In this document: in pieces, positions 28,054 to 35,620 of the stretch | How the letters are laid out: each line of letters starts with the position of its first letter | How positions within the stretch are numbered: the stretch's first letter is position 1 | From: Acidobacteriota bacterium | GTDB taxonomy: Bacteria; Acidobacteriota; Aminicenantia; Aminicenantales; Saccharicenantaceae | Length of the DNA stretch: 64,000 nt | Direction: 5' to 3' | NCBI GenBank assembly: GCA_029569255.1 | Contig: JAKQUO010000008.1 | Location: 248,001 to 312,000 of the forward strand | Program-made: the position numbers and the translations under genes | The notes under the pieces: generated by a model | Seen by the model: the letters and a program-made list of their open reading frames with translations, nothing else | Databases searched by the model: none | Told to the model about the DNA's origin: nothing

Positions 28054-28913
28054 GGCTCCCCTCCCGCCGACGGCCGGGCCATCCGGCCGGCCGTCTCCTT
28101 GACGATCTTGAAGGCGGCCGCGGCGGTGATCGAGGCCGGGTCGCGCGACGGGTTGAGCTCGACGACGTCCAGGCCGACGATCCGGCCCTTGAGGGCCTGG
28201 ATGACCTGGACCGCCTGGCGGGTCGAGAGCCCGCCGGGCTCGTGGTGGGAGACGCCCGGGGCGAAGGCCGGGTCGAGCGCGTCCAGGTCGAAGGACACGT
28301 AGACCGGGTTGGCGAAGCGCAGATGGAGCGTCTCTTGGATGTCCTTCATCTCGACCATCCGGACGCCGTGCCTGAGGGCCAGGGACCGGTGGGCGGAGGT
28401 GACGGCCCGCACGCCGACCTGGACGACGCCGGCGGCCAGGCCGTCCTCGAGGACGCGGGCGAAGGGGCAGGCGTGGGACAGGCGGTCGCCGTAGAGGTCC
28501 TCGTAGAGGTCGGGGTGGGCGTCGAAGTGGAGGACGTCGAGGGGCTTGACGTGCCGGGCGAAGGCCCTGAGCACGGGATAGGTGATGGAGTGGTCGCCGC
28601 CGAGGACGATGGGCGCGGCGCCCTTGGCCAGGATGCGGTCGACGGCCTTCTCGGTCAGGGCGAAGGTCTTGTCGGGGTCGCCGGAGACGTCGACGTCGCC
28701 GAGGTCGACCAGGGCCGTGTCCGCCTCGAGGTCGACCCCGAGCTCGGTCCAGGCGCAGTAGCACTTGCCGGTCGAGACGGCCCTGATAGCCGCCGGCCCG
28801 CCGGCCGCGCCGCGGAGATAGCTCGACTTCTCGTCGAAGGGGACGCCCAGGACGGCGATCTTGTAGTCGGGGTTCTCGGAGAGAGGCTTCAACGCCCCGC
28901 CGAAGTCGGTCAT
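28050..28913 (-). CDS. speB: Agmatinase / arginase family ureohydrolase
   Basis: The 287-aa enzyme likely converts agmatine to putrescine and urea. Manganese-binding motifs are visible: GGDHSIT near residue 109, DAHPDLYEDLYGD near residue 131 and SFDLDALDPAFAPG near residue 213. Length and the SHACPF segment favour agmatinase over arginase, though a related guanidino substrate is possible. SpeD at 54801 in the same window supports polyamine synthesis. GGAGG lies 7 bp from the ATG. The stop overlaps the start of the M64 remnant. Confidence 0.88.
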   Translation of the reverse strand: MTDFGGALKPLSENPDYKIAVLGVPFDEKSSYLRGAAGGPAAIRAVSTGKCYCAWTELGVDLEADTALVDLGDVDVSGDPDKTFALTEKAVDRILAKGAAPIVLGGDHSITYPVLRAFARHVKPLDVLHFDAHPDLYEDLYGDRLSHACPFARVLEDGLAAGVVQVGVRAVTSAHRSLALRHGVRMVEMKDIQETLHLRFANPVYVSFDLDALDPAFAPGVSHHEPGGLSTRQAVQVIQALKGRIVGLDVVELNPSRDPASITAAAAFKIVKETAGRMARPSAGGEP

Positions 28914-28943
28914 GGTCCACCTCCGGGCCCGGGATTCCGCCCG

Positions 28944-28972
28944 ATTATAGCCTAAACAAAGGGGTTCCCCAA
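28944..28972 (-). promoter_or_regulatory. Promoter of speB
   Basis: TTGGGG (28972-28967), 17-bp spacer, perfect TATAAT (28949-28944) on the minus strand. The -35 lies within an inverted repeat GGTTCCCC-AA-GGGGAACC (28963-28980), which could be an operator. Confidence 0.55.
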
Positions 28973-29010
28973 GGGGAACCGGGGGGGAAGAGGAGGCCGG
29001 GGAAAAACGG

Positions 29011-29037
29011 GGGAGAGAGATCCTCCCTCTCCCTTTT
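29011..29037. terminator. Bidirectional terminator-like hairpin
   Basis: GGGAGAG (29011-29017) pairs with CTCTCCC (29027-29033), followed by TTTT on the plus strand; on the minus strand the stem is followed by CCGTTTTT. It lies in the 305-bp gap 28914-29218 between divergent genes, which otherwise holds the speB promoter, the exporter promoter and no gene. Confidence 0.5.
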
Positions 29038-29183
29038 CACGACCTTGGCACCGCCTCTCGCGAGGCCGTCGCGCCCCGAAGGCTGCGACCGCGTTCAGGT
29101 TCTCATGCCGCCGCCGGGGGGTCAATCACCCTCCGCGGTGAATCCCGCGATGAGAATACGGGCCCGGGAGATCACCTTCGCCG

Positions 29184-29211
29184 TTGACTTTGGCCCGGCC
29201 TTCCTTAAAAT
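29184..29211 (+). promoter_or_regulatory. Promoter of the ABC exporter operon (leaderless type)
   Basis: TTGACT (29184-29189), 16-bp spacer, TAAAAT (29206-29211). The ATG at 29219 is at the expected +1. GAGG at 29213-29216 is only 2 bp from the ATG, too close to act as a ribosome site. Confidence 0.65.
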
Positions 29212-29218
29212 AGAGGCG

Positions 29219-30136
29219 ATGGCCGACGCGATCCGGATCCGGGACCTGCGGAAGGATTTCCGGCTCGGGTTCGTTCCCAGGACCCACAAGATCCTCAAGG
29301 GCATCACCTTCTCCGTCCGCGAGGGCGAGATCTTCGGCTACCTCGGGCCGAACGGGGCCGGCAAGACGACGACCATCAAGTGCCTGCTCGACCTCATCCG
29401 CCCGGACGCCGGGACGATCGAGATCTTCGGCCTGTCCCACTTCGCGCCGCGCTCCCGCGAGCCGCTCGGCTTCCTCCCGGAGAATCCCTACTTCTACGAC
29501 TATCTCACGGCCCGGGAGTTCCTGGCCTTCACCGCCGACCTCTTCGGCCTCGGCCGGACGGAGAGGGACGGGCGCATCGCCCGGCTCCTGGCCCTGGTCG
29601 GGCTGGAGCGGGCCGCCGACCTGCCCCTGCGGAAGTACTCCCGGGGCATGCTCCAGCGGGCCGGCCTGGCCCAGTCGCTGGTCAACGACCCCAAGCTGGT
29701 CATCCTCGACGAGCCGCTCGGCGGCCTGGACCCGCTCGGCCGCAAGGAGATCCGCGACATCATCGTCCGCTTCAAGGAGGAGGGACGGACCGTCTTCTTC
29801 ACCTCGCACATCCTCCAGGACATCGAGATGATCTGCGACCGGGTGGCCATCATCGTCGGCGGCCGCATCGTCAAGGAGGGCGCCCTGCGCGACCTCGTCT
29901 CGGAGCGGGTCCTGTTCACCGAGGCCGTCGTCGCCGGCCTCCCCCCCGAGGCCTTCGCCGGGATCGGGGAAAGCGTCTCGGCCCAGGGCGACCGGGTCCT
30001 GATCCGCATCCTCGACGAAGCCAAGGTCGACGAGGCCCTCGACCTCGTCCTGAGGAGACGGGGCCGCCTCCTCTCGCTCAGCCCCCGGACCGAGACGCTC
30101 GAGGACATCTTCGTCGAAACGGTGACACGGACATGA
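29219..30136 (+). CDS. ABC transporter ATP-binding protein
   Basis: The 305-aa protein has one ABC domain: Walker A GPNGAGKTTT near residue 46, Q-loop region GFLPENPYFYDYLTARE, signature YSRGMLQR near residue 142, Walker B LVILDEPLGGLDP and the H-loop FFTSHIL. A C-terminal extension of about 85 residues is typical of the NatA/CcmA-type ATPases paired with ABC-2 permeases. The ATG at 29219 was chosen because it opens the conserved region and sits on the expected transcription start. The permease gene overlaps its stop (ATGA). Confidence 0.92.
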   Translation: MADAIRIRDLRKDFRLGFVPRTHKILKGITFSVREGEIFGYLGPNGAGKTTTIKCLLDLIRPDAGTIEIFGLSHFAPRSREPLGFLPENPYFYDYLTAREFLAFTADLFGLGRTERDGRIARLLALVGLERAADLPLRKYSRGMLQRAGLAQSLVNDPKLVILDEPLGGLDPLGRKEIRDIIVRFKEEGRTVFFTSHILQDIEMICDRVAIIVGGRIVKEGALRDLVSERVLFTEAVVAGLPPEAFAGIGESVSAQGDRVLIRILDEAKVDEALDLVLRRRGRLLSLSPRTETLEDIFVETVTRT

Positions 30137-30897
30137 GGATCGGGGCCATCGCCGGGATCACGTTCAAGGAAGCCAAGCGCGACCGCGTGCTCTACCTCCT
30201 CTTCTTCTTCGCCGCCCTGGGCATCCTGGCCTCCCGCGTCCTGGCCATCCTGACGGTCGGCGACCGGCTGAAGATCATCAAGGACGTCGGCCTGGCCTCG
30301 ATCGCCGTCTTCGGCGTCCTCATGGCCATCCTCATCGGCACGGGGCTCGTCTACAAGGAGATCGACAAGAAGACGATCTTCACCCTGCTGGCCAAGCCGA
30401 TCCGCCGGGCCGAGTTCATCCTGGGCAAGTTCCTCGGCCTCGTCCTGACGCTCTTCGTCATGACCGCGGCCATGACCGCGATCTTCCTGGCCATCGTCTT
30501 CGCCCACACGCTCGAGGTCGAGGGGGCCCTCCTCGTCGCCGTGGCCTACATCTTCCTCGAGCTCGTCCTCGTCACGGCCGTGGCCGTCCTGTTCTCCTCC
30601 TTCTCGACGCCCATCCTGAGCTCGCTCTTCGCCCTGGCCTTCTACCTCATCGGCCACCTGTCCTGGGGCTTGAAGCTCATCCTCGCGAAGATGGCCCCCG
30701 GCCCGGGCCGGGCCCTCGTCCGGGCCCTCTACACGGTCCTCCCCGACCTCGAGAACTTCAACTTCAAGACCGAGGTCGTCCACGGCCTGCCCATCCCGCC
30801 GGGGATCTACCTCCCGTCTCTCCTCTACGGGCTCTGCTACACGGCCTTCATCCTGGGCCTGGCCATCCTCATCTTCCGGCGCCGGGACTTCATCTGA
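30133..30897 (+). CDS. ABC-2 type transporter permease
   Basis: The 254-aa membrane protein has six hydrophobic segments. The stretch KEIDKKTIFTLLAKPIRRAEFILGK after the second helix is the hallmark of ABC-2 permeases that work with NatA-like ATPases. It probably exports a compound or takes part in envelope maintenance; no substrate can be inferred. It overlaps the ATPase stop by 4 bp and is followed after 25 bp by the TPR gene. Confidence 0.88.
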   Translation: MRIGAIAGITFKEAKRDRVLYLLFFFAALGILASRVLAILTVGDRLKIIKDVGLASIAVFGVLMAILIGTGLVYKEIDKKTIFTLLAKPIRRAEFILGKFLGLVLTLFVMTAAMTAIFLAIVFAHTLEVEGALLVAVAYIFLELVLVTAVAVLFSSFSTPILSSLFALAFYLIGHLSWGLKLILAKMAPGPGRALVRALYTVLPDLENFNFKTEVVHGLPIPPGIYLPSLLYGLCYTAFILGLAILIFRRRDFI

Positions 30898-30922
30898 CGT
30901 GAGGGGCCGAGGCGGCAGGGCC

Positions 30923-31822
30923 ATGGTTCCCGCGACGGCGCCCCGGAGAGGCCGGGCGACGCTCCTTCTCGTCGGGCTCCTCGTCGCCGCGTCGGCCGGC
31001 TTCTCGGCGCTCAAGGTCGCGACGGACAAGATCGCCCGCGAGAAGCTCCCCGGCTCGTCGATCATCTACGTCCCCTCGGGCAAGTTCCTGAAGTTCGCGG
31101 CCTTCGGCTACCGGGCCCTGGCCGCCGACGCGGTCTATCTCTGGTCCATCCAGTACTACAGCACGCCGACGATCGACGACCGCTACGACCACCTCGACCA
31201 CGTCTTCGCCATCATCAACGAGCTCGACCCCCGCTTCCAGGACCCCTACGAGGTCGGGGCCATGATCGCCGTCCAAGGCGCCCAGGAGAACCGGGCCCGG
31301 CCGGAGGCGGCCGCGCGCCTGCTGGCCGCCGCGTTCGCCATCCTCGACCGGGGCGCGGCCAACAACCCCGACCAGTGGATCTACCCTTTCAACGCCGGCC
31401 ACATCGCCCTGATGACCCTCAAGGACTACGCCCTGGCCGAAACCTATTTCGAGCGCTGCATGGCCATCCCCGGCGCCCCGGAATTCGTGGAGCGGCTCCG
31501 GGCCAACGCCATCTTCAAGAAGGGCGACCTCCAGACCTCGTGGGAGACCTGGCTCGACATCTACAAGCGGGCCCCGGACGAGCGGACGAAAAAGATCGCC
31601 TCGAACCACCTCTACAACGTCAAGGCGACCATGGACAAGGCCGCCCTCGAGGCGGCCCTGGCGGAATACCGGAAGCGGACCGGGCGCCCGCCGGCCGGCC
31701 TCGACGCCCTCGCCGGCGCCGGCCTCGTCCGCGAGGTCCCCAAGGACCTCGACGGCAAGGACTACGTCTACGACCCGGCGGCCGGGACCGTGACGACGGT
31801 GATCAGCCCATGGCGACGCTGA
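30923..31822 (+). CDS. Membrane-anchored TPR-like protein
   Basis: The 299-aa protein has a basic start, one transmembrane helix (residues about 12-28) and then helical repeats, for example AGHIALMTLKDYALAETYFERC near residue 165, which read as TPR motifs. The region YRALAADAVYLWSIQYYST is typical of uncharacterised proteins next to ABC-2 exporters. I prefer the ATG at 30923 because purine-rich GAGG lies upstream; a GTG at 30899 has no ribosome site. It overlaps the prepilin peptidase gene by 13 bp. The exact role is unknown. Confidence 0.75.
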   Translation: MVPATAPRRGRATLLLVGLLVAASAGFSALKVATDKIAREKLPGSSIIYVPSGKFLKFAAFGYRALAADAVYLWSIQYYSTPTIDDRYDHLDHVFAIINELDPRFQDPYEVGAMIAVQGAQENRARPEAAARLLAAAFAILDRGAANNPDQWIYPFNAGHIALMTLKDYALAETYFERCMAIPGAPEFVERLRANAIFKKGDLQTSWETWLDIYKRAPDERTKKIASNHLYNVKATMDKAALEAALAEYRKRTGRPPAGLDALAGAGLVREVPKDLDGKDYVYDPAAGTVTTVISPWRR

Positions 31823-32598
31823 CGGTCGTCTTCGTCGCGCTCTTCGGCCTCGTCTTCGGGAGCTTCCTCAACGTCGTCATCCACCGCCTGCCGCGGGACC
31901 TGAGCCTGACCCGGCCGCCGTCGTCCTGCCCGGGCTGCGGGGCCCGCATCAAGGCCTACGACAACATCCCCGTCCTGTCCTACATCCTCCTCCGGGGCCG
32001 GTGCCGGTCCTGCGGCCGGAGGATCTCCCCCGAGTACCCGGCCGTCGAGGCCCTGACCGCGGCCGGCTTCGTCCTCGTCCACTTCCGGGTCGGGCCGGCC
32101 TTCGGCCTCGACTTCGCCGCCGGCGCCGTTTTCACCTGCGCCCTCGTCGCCCTCGGCTTCATCGACTACCATCACCAGGTCCTGCCCGACGCCGTCACCC
32201 TGCCCGGCCTGGCGCTGGCCCTCGCCTACGCCTATGTCCGGGGCGGCGGGGCCTTCCGGGACGCCCTCCTCGGGGCCGTCGGGGGAGCGGGCTTCCTCCT
32301 TCTCGTTTACGCCGGCTATCTCCTGGTCCGGAAAAAGGAAGGGCTGGGCATGGGCGACGTGATGATGATGCTCATGGTCGGGGCCTACCTCGGCCCGTGG
32401 CGGACGCTCCTCGTCCTCATCCTCGGATCGTTCGCCGGCGCCCTCGTCGGCGTCTACGTCATGGCCCGCAAGGGCAGGACGGCCCAGTTCGCCCTGCCGT
32501 TCGGGACCTTCCTCGCCCCGGCCGCGTTCGTGGCCATGATCTGGGGCGAGAAGATCGTCGGGGCCTACAGGGATTACCTGGCCTCCCGCCTAGGCTAG
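31810..32598 (+). CDS. pilD: Prepilin peptidase (type IV leader peptidase)
   Basis: The 262-aa inner-membrane aspartic protease cleaves and N-methylates prepilins and pseudopilins. The N-terminal methylase part has the zinc tetracysteine C40-C43 and C65-C68. The two catalytic aspartates are D119 in LGFIDYHH and D183 in GLGMGDVMM (GxGD motif). It would serve the pilus/secretion operon at 39523-47006, although it is in another operon behind an ABC exporter. No pilin gene is in the window. Confidence 0.94.
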   Translation: MATLTVVFVALFGLVFGSFLNVVIHRLPRDLSLTRPPSSCPGCGARIKAYDNIPVLSYILLRGRCRSCGRRISPEYPAVEALTAAGFVLVHFRVGPAFGLDFAAGAVFTCALVALGFIDYHHQVLPDAVTLPGLALALAYAYVRGGGAFRDALLGAVGGAGFLLLVYAGYLLVRKKEGLGMGDVMMMLMVGAYLGPWRTLLVLILGSFAGALVGVYVMARKGRTAQFALPFGTFLAPAAFVAMIWGEKIVGAYRDYLASRLG

Positions 32599-32614
32599 CC
32601 CGGGCCGGCGGCGG

Positions 32615-34036
32615 TCAGCGGGACCGGCCGCGCTTCACCCGGATCGAGAAGACGGTCTTCGTCCCCGTGCCGACCTTGAACCGCTCGGCCGCGGGGAGGC
32701 CCGGGGCCCAGGCGATCTCGCCGCCGGAGACGACGACGGGCAGGCGGTCGCGGGCCGCGACGGGGACGCCCTTGGCCCTCAGGGCCTCCTTGAGCTTCTT
32801 CCGCCCCGGGGCGCCGAGCGGCCGGTAGAGGTCGCCGGCCCGGCGGTTCCTGACGAGAAGGGGGAAGGAGAGCCGGCCCGCGTCGAGGACGGCCCCGGCC
32901 GCGTCCCCCCCGGCGGGCCGTCGCGCCGTCCCGGCCGCCTTGCGCCGCGAGCCGGCGAGCGACAGGCCCGCGCCGGGGACAGGCAGAACGCCCCGCCCGT
33001 CCCAGAGGAGCTCGAAGGGCCGCGCCTTGGGGGCCCGGCGCTTCGGCCCGACCCGCCCGGCTTCGCGGCGCAGGACGAGGCCCTTGCGGAGCCGAAGTTC
33101 CTTGCCCTCGCCGAGGGCCATGAGAGCGGCCACGTCCTCGTAGGTGACGCCCCGAAGGTCGCCGAGGAGCCGGCGCAGGAATTCGCGGCCGACCCGCCGG
33201 GCCAGGGCCGGGGCGAGCAGGGGCAGGGTCCTCGCGTCGAGCGAGACCGCGCGGCCCCGGCGCAAGATGAGCCCGTCGGCCAGCTCGCGGACGAAGCCGT
33301 CCAGGAGCTCGTTCTCCTCGCGGGCGAGCGCGGCCAGGCGGGCCAGGTGCCCGACGATCCGGGGCTCGTAGCCGCGCTCGAGCGCCGGCAGCAGATCGAG
33401 GCGGATGCGGTTGCGAAGGAAGCGGCGGTCACGGTTCGAGGCGTCCTCGCGCCAAGGCAGGCCCCGCTTCCCGAGCCAGGCCCGAAGGTCGGGGCCGGCG
33501 ATGCCGAGGAGCGGCCGCACGATCGGGCAGCCCGCGCCGGCGGCGACGGGGGCGATCCCGGCCAGGCCGCCGATCCCGGCGCCCCTCATCAGCCGCATGA
33601 GGACCGTTTCGGCCTGATCGGTCATGGTGTGGCCCGTGGCGATCTTGGTCGCCCCGGAGGCCCCGGCCGCCCGGCGGAGGAAGGCGTACCGGAGGTCCCG
33701 CCCGGCCTCCTCGAGATTGAGCCTCTTCGCCGCGGCGTGGGCCCGGACGTCGGCCGAGCCGGCCTCGAGCGGGAGGCCCCAGCGGCCGGCCAGCTCCCGG
33801 ACGAAGCGCTCGTCCCCGTCGGCCTCCTCGCGAAGCCGGTGGTTGAAGTGGGCCAGGCCGACCTCGAGGGGCATCTCGCCGCGGAGCTTCAGGAGAAGGG
33901 CGGCCAGGGCGACCGAGTCCGGGCCGCCGGACACGGCCGCGAGGACGCGGTCGCCGGGAACGACCAGGCCGCCGCCGACGGCCGCGGCCCGGAAGGCGGC
34001 GAACAGGCGGTCCGGGGCGGGGCGGGGCGTCCTCAT
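32615..34036 (-). CDS. tilS: tRNA(Ile)-lysidine synthetase
   Basis: The 473-aa enzyme converts the wobble C of tRNA-Ile(CAU) to lysidine, so that it reads AUA. The P-loop SGGPDS is at residues 36-41, followed by HFNHRLREEADGDERFV and GHTMTDQAETVLMR of the N-type ATP pyrophosphatase domain; a long C-terminal TilS domain ends in SIRVKRGRSR. It follows a tRNA gene with anticodon CAU, 35 bp upstream, probably in the same transcript. Confidence 0.94.
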   Translation of the reverse strand: MRTPRPAPDRLFAAFRAAAVGGGLVVPGDRVLAAVSGGPDSVALAALLLKLRGEMPLEVGLAHFNHRLREEADGDERFVRELAGRWGLPLEAGSADVRAHAAAKRLNLEEAGRDLRYAFLRRAAGASGATKIATGHTMTDQAETVLMRLMRGAGIGGLAGIAPVAAGAGCPIVRPLLGIAGPDLRAWLGKRGLPWREDASNRDRRFLRNRIRLDLLPALERGYEPRIVGHLARLAALAREENELLDGFVRELADGLILRRGRAVSLDARTLPLLAPALARRVGREFLRRLLGDLRGVTYEDVAALMALGEGKELRLRKGLVLRREAGRVGPKRRAPKARPFELLWDGRGVLPVPGAGLSLAGSRRKAAGTARRPAGGDAAGAVLDAGRLSFPLLVRNRRAGDLYRPLGAPGRKKLKEALRAKGVPVAARDRLPVVVSGGEIAWAPGLPAAERFKVGTGTKTVFSIRVKRGRSR

Positions 34037-34071
34037 CGCGGTCGGGTCACGCTGGCCGATGCTCGGAGAAA

Positions 34072-34145
34072 TGGCGGCGGAGGGATTTGAACCCCCGACA
34101 CTGCGGATATGAGCCGCATGCTCTGACCAACTGAGCTACGCCGCC
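34072..34145 (-). tRNA. tRNA-Met(CAU), elongator type
   Basis: The 74-nt minus-strand sequence folds into a full cloverleaf: acceptor GGCGGCG/CGCCGCC, D stem GCTC/GAGC, anticodon stem TGCGG/CCGCA with loop CTCATAT (anticodon CAT), and T stem GGGGG/CCCTC with TTCAAAT loop. The discriminator is A and CCA is not encoded. Initiator is excluded by the normal G1-C72 pair. The G4-C69 and G5-C68 pairs argue against tRNA-Ile(CAU), whose known TilS determinants are C4-G69 and C5-G68. Confidence 0.9.
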
Positions 34146-34159
34146 ACAAGGGTCCCAGA

Positions 34160-34188
34160 ATTTTAGCGGAATCGCCCTTTTTAGTCAA
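34160..34188 (-). promoter_or_regulatory. Promoter of the tRNA-Met/tilS unit
   Basis: TTGACT (34188-34183), 17-bp spacer, TAAAAT (34165-34160) on the minus strand. The expected start is about 8 nt before the tRNA 5' end. There is no second promoter in the 35 bp between tRNA and tilS. Confidence 0.75.
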
Positions 34189-34214
34189 CGCGCCGTCCCC
34201 GGCCGTCGCCCGGA

Positions 34215-34235
34215 GGCCCCCCCGCGGGGGGGGCC
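34215..34235. repeat. C/G-only palindrome after the HD-GYP gene
   Basis: GG, seven C, GC and eight G then CC make a near-perfect inverted repeat between the HD-GYP stop and the tRNA promoter. No T-run follows on either strand. It may end the HD-GYP transcript. Confidence 0.4.
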
Positions 34236-34261
34236 GAAGCCGGCCTTGAGCGGCGGGGGGC

Positions 34262-35500
34262 TCACTGATAGAGAGGGGATTCGACTTTGGTCTTGAAGGC
34301 GAAACGGCCTTCGCGGAAGAGCCGGGCGCAGGCGTCGACGGCGCGGGCGTCGAAGAGGATGCCGCGACCCCTGCGAACCTCCTCGAGGGCTTTCTTGATC
34401 CCCATGGGAGGGCGATGGGGGCGCGGGGAGCAGGCCGCCTCGACGACGTCGGCCACGGCGAGGACGCGGGCCTCGGGCAGGATGGCGTCGCCCACCAGCC
34501 CCTCGGGGTAGCCCGAGCCGTCGAGCCGCTCGTGGTGCTGGAGGACGATGTGGGCCACGGGCCAGGGGAAGGCGATGTCCCTGATCATCTCGTAGCCGAT
34601 CCTCGGGTGCTCCTTGACGAGCTGGAGCTCGGCCGGGGTCAGGACGCCGGGCTTGGTCATGATCTCGGCGGGAGCGGCGACCTTGCCGATGTCGTGGATG
34701 ACGGCGGCGAAACGGATCCCCTCGACGGCGTCCCAGGCCATGTTCATCTCCTGGGCGATGGCCACGGCCAGGTCGGCGGTCCGGCGCTGGTGCCCGGCCA
34801 TGTAGGGGTCCCGGAGCTCCAGGGTCATGGCCATGGCCCGGAAGGCCCCATCGAGGGACCGTTCCAGGCGGTCGAGCGTGCTCTGGAGGTAGTCCTCGGA
34901 GCGGCGGGTCTCCAGGACCTTGCCGTGGAGCTCGTCGTTGGCCCGGGCCAGCTCCGCGGTCCGCGCGTCGACGAGCCGGTCGATCTCGAGCCGGGCCAGG
35001 CGCAGCTCCTTCTCGACGCGGGCCCGCTCGGCGGCGTCCGCCTCCTGCTGGGCGGCCCGTCTGGCCGCGTCCTCCTCGAGCGCCCGGTTGCGGGCCTCGA
35101 GGTCGCGGATGGTCCGTTCCAGGCCGTCGACCATGGCGTTGAAGGTCTGGGCCAGGAGCCCGACCTCGTCCCGGTCGTAGACCCGGGCCCGCTGCCGGAG
35201 GTCCCCGTTGGCCAGCTTCTCGGCCGTCCGCGTCATCTGGACGATGGGACGGGTGATCACCCCGCTGAGGACGACGGCGAACGCGACCGCGGCGGCGAGC
35301 ACGGCCGCGCCGAAAGGGATGGCGGCCACATGGCGGGCGTTGATAAGATGGACCAGGCCCGTGACGCCGACCGTGAGGAGGCCGGCGAGAAGGATCATCT
35401 TCCGCCGGATCTTGCCCGGGCCGGGCCGCGTCGGGACGCCCCCGTTCCCGTCCGAAGCGGTCCCGAGGAATCCGGCGGGGTCCTGGAATGACGGGCTCAT
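34262..35500 (-). CDS. HAMP and HD-GYP domain protein (putative c-di-GMP phosphodiesterase)
   Basis: The 412-aa inner-membrane protein has two close transmembrane helices (about 34-52 and 58-80) with almost no periplasmic loop, then a HAMP domain (to about 130), a coiled coil (130-210) and an HD-GYP domain. The HD pair is at 269-270 in VIHDIGK, and HHERLDGSGYPEGL (from 322) supplies the GYP motif, so the metal site looks intact. It probably hydrolyses cyclic di-GMP. Lack of a sensor domain suggests it responds through the membrane or a partner. The start lies 10 bp after a -10 box and has no ribosome site. Confidence 0.88.
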   Translation of the reverse strand: MSPSFQDPAGFLGTASDGNGGVPTRPGPGKIRRKMILLAGLLTVGVTGLVHLINARHVAAIPFGAAVLAAAVAFAVVLSGVITRPIVQMTRTAEKLANGDLRQRARVYDRDEVGLLAQTFNAMVDGLERTIRDLEARNRALEEDAARRAAQQEADAAERARVEKELRLARLEIDRLVDARTAELARANDELHGKVLETRRSEDYLQSTLDRLERSLDGAFRAMAMTLELRDPYMAGHQRRTADLAVAIAQEMNMAWDAVEGIRFAAVIHDIGKVAAPAEIMTKPGVLTPAELQLVKEHPRIGYEMIRDIAFPWPVAHIVLQHHERLDGSGYPEGLVGDAILPEARVLAVADVVEAACSPRPHRPPMGIKKALEEVRRGRGILFDARAVDACARLFREGRFAFKTKVESPLYQ

Positions 35501-35510
35501 GGCGATGTCC

Positions 35511-35538
35511 AGGATACTCTTCCGTTCAGGCGAGGCAA
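35511..35538 (-). promoter_or_regulatory. Promoter of the HD-GYP gene (near-leaderless)
   Basis: TTGCCT (35538-35533), 16-bp spacer, TATCCT (35516-35511) on the minus strand. The leader would be about 3-4 nt. Confidence 0.45.
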
Positions 35539-35592
35539 TGGCCTTTGGGGGTGATTTCACCGGGTGGGGCTTCACCCCAAAGGGGGGGGAAG

Positions 35593-35620
35593 GGTGAGGC
35601 GCCCGCCGGCCGGCCTCACC
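35593..35620 (-). terminator. Hairpin at the aldolase stop codon
   Basis: GGTGAGGC pairs with GCCTCACC (8 bp, 35593-35600 with 35613-35620) across a 12-nt loop; the stem begins in the aldolase stop codon. It is followed on the minus strand by C-rich sequence with only short T-runs, so its strength as a terminator is uncertain. Confidence 0.45.

Noticed and set aside
28963-28980. Inverted repeat before speB as a terminator
   Set aside because: The loop is only 2 nt and no T-run follows; it overlaps the -35 box, so it is better read as a possible operator.
34072-34145. tRNA-Ile(CAU) as identity of the tRNA next to tilS
   Set aside because: G4-C69 and G5-C68 and the GGCGGCG acceptor stem fit elongator tRNA-Met better than the C4-G69/C5-G68 type recognised by TilS.
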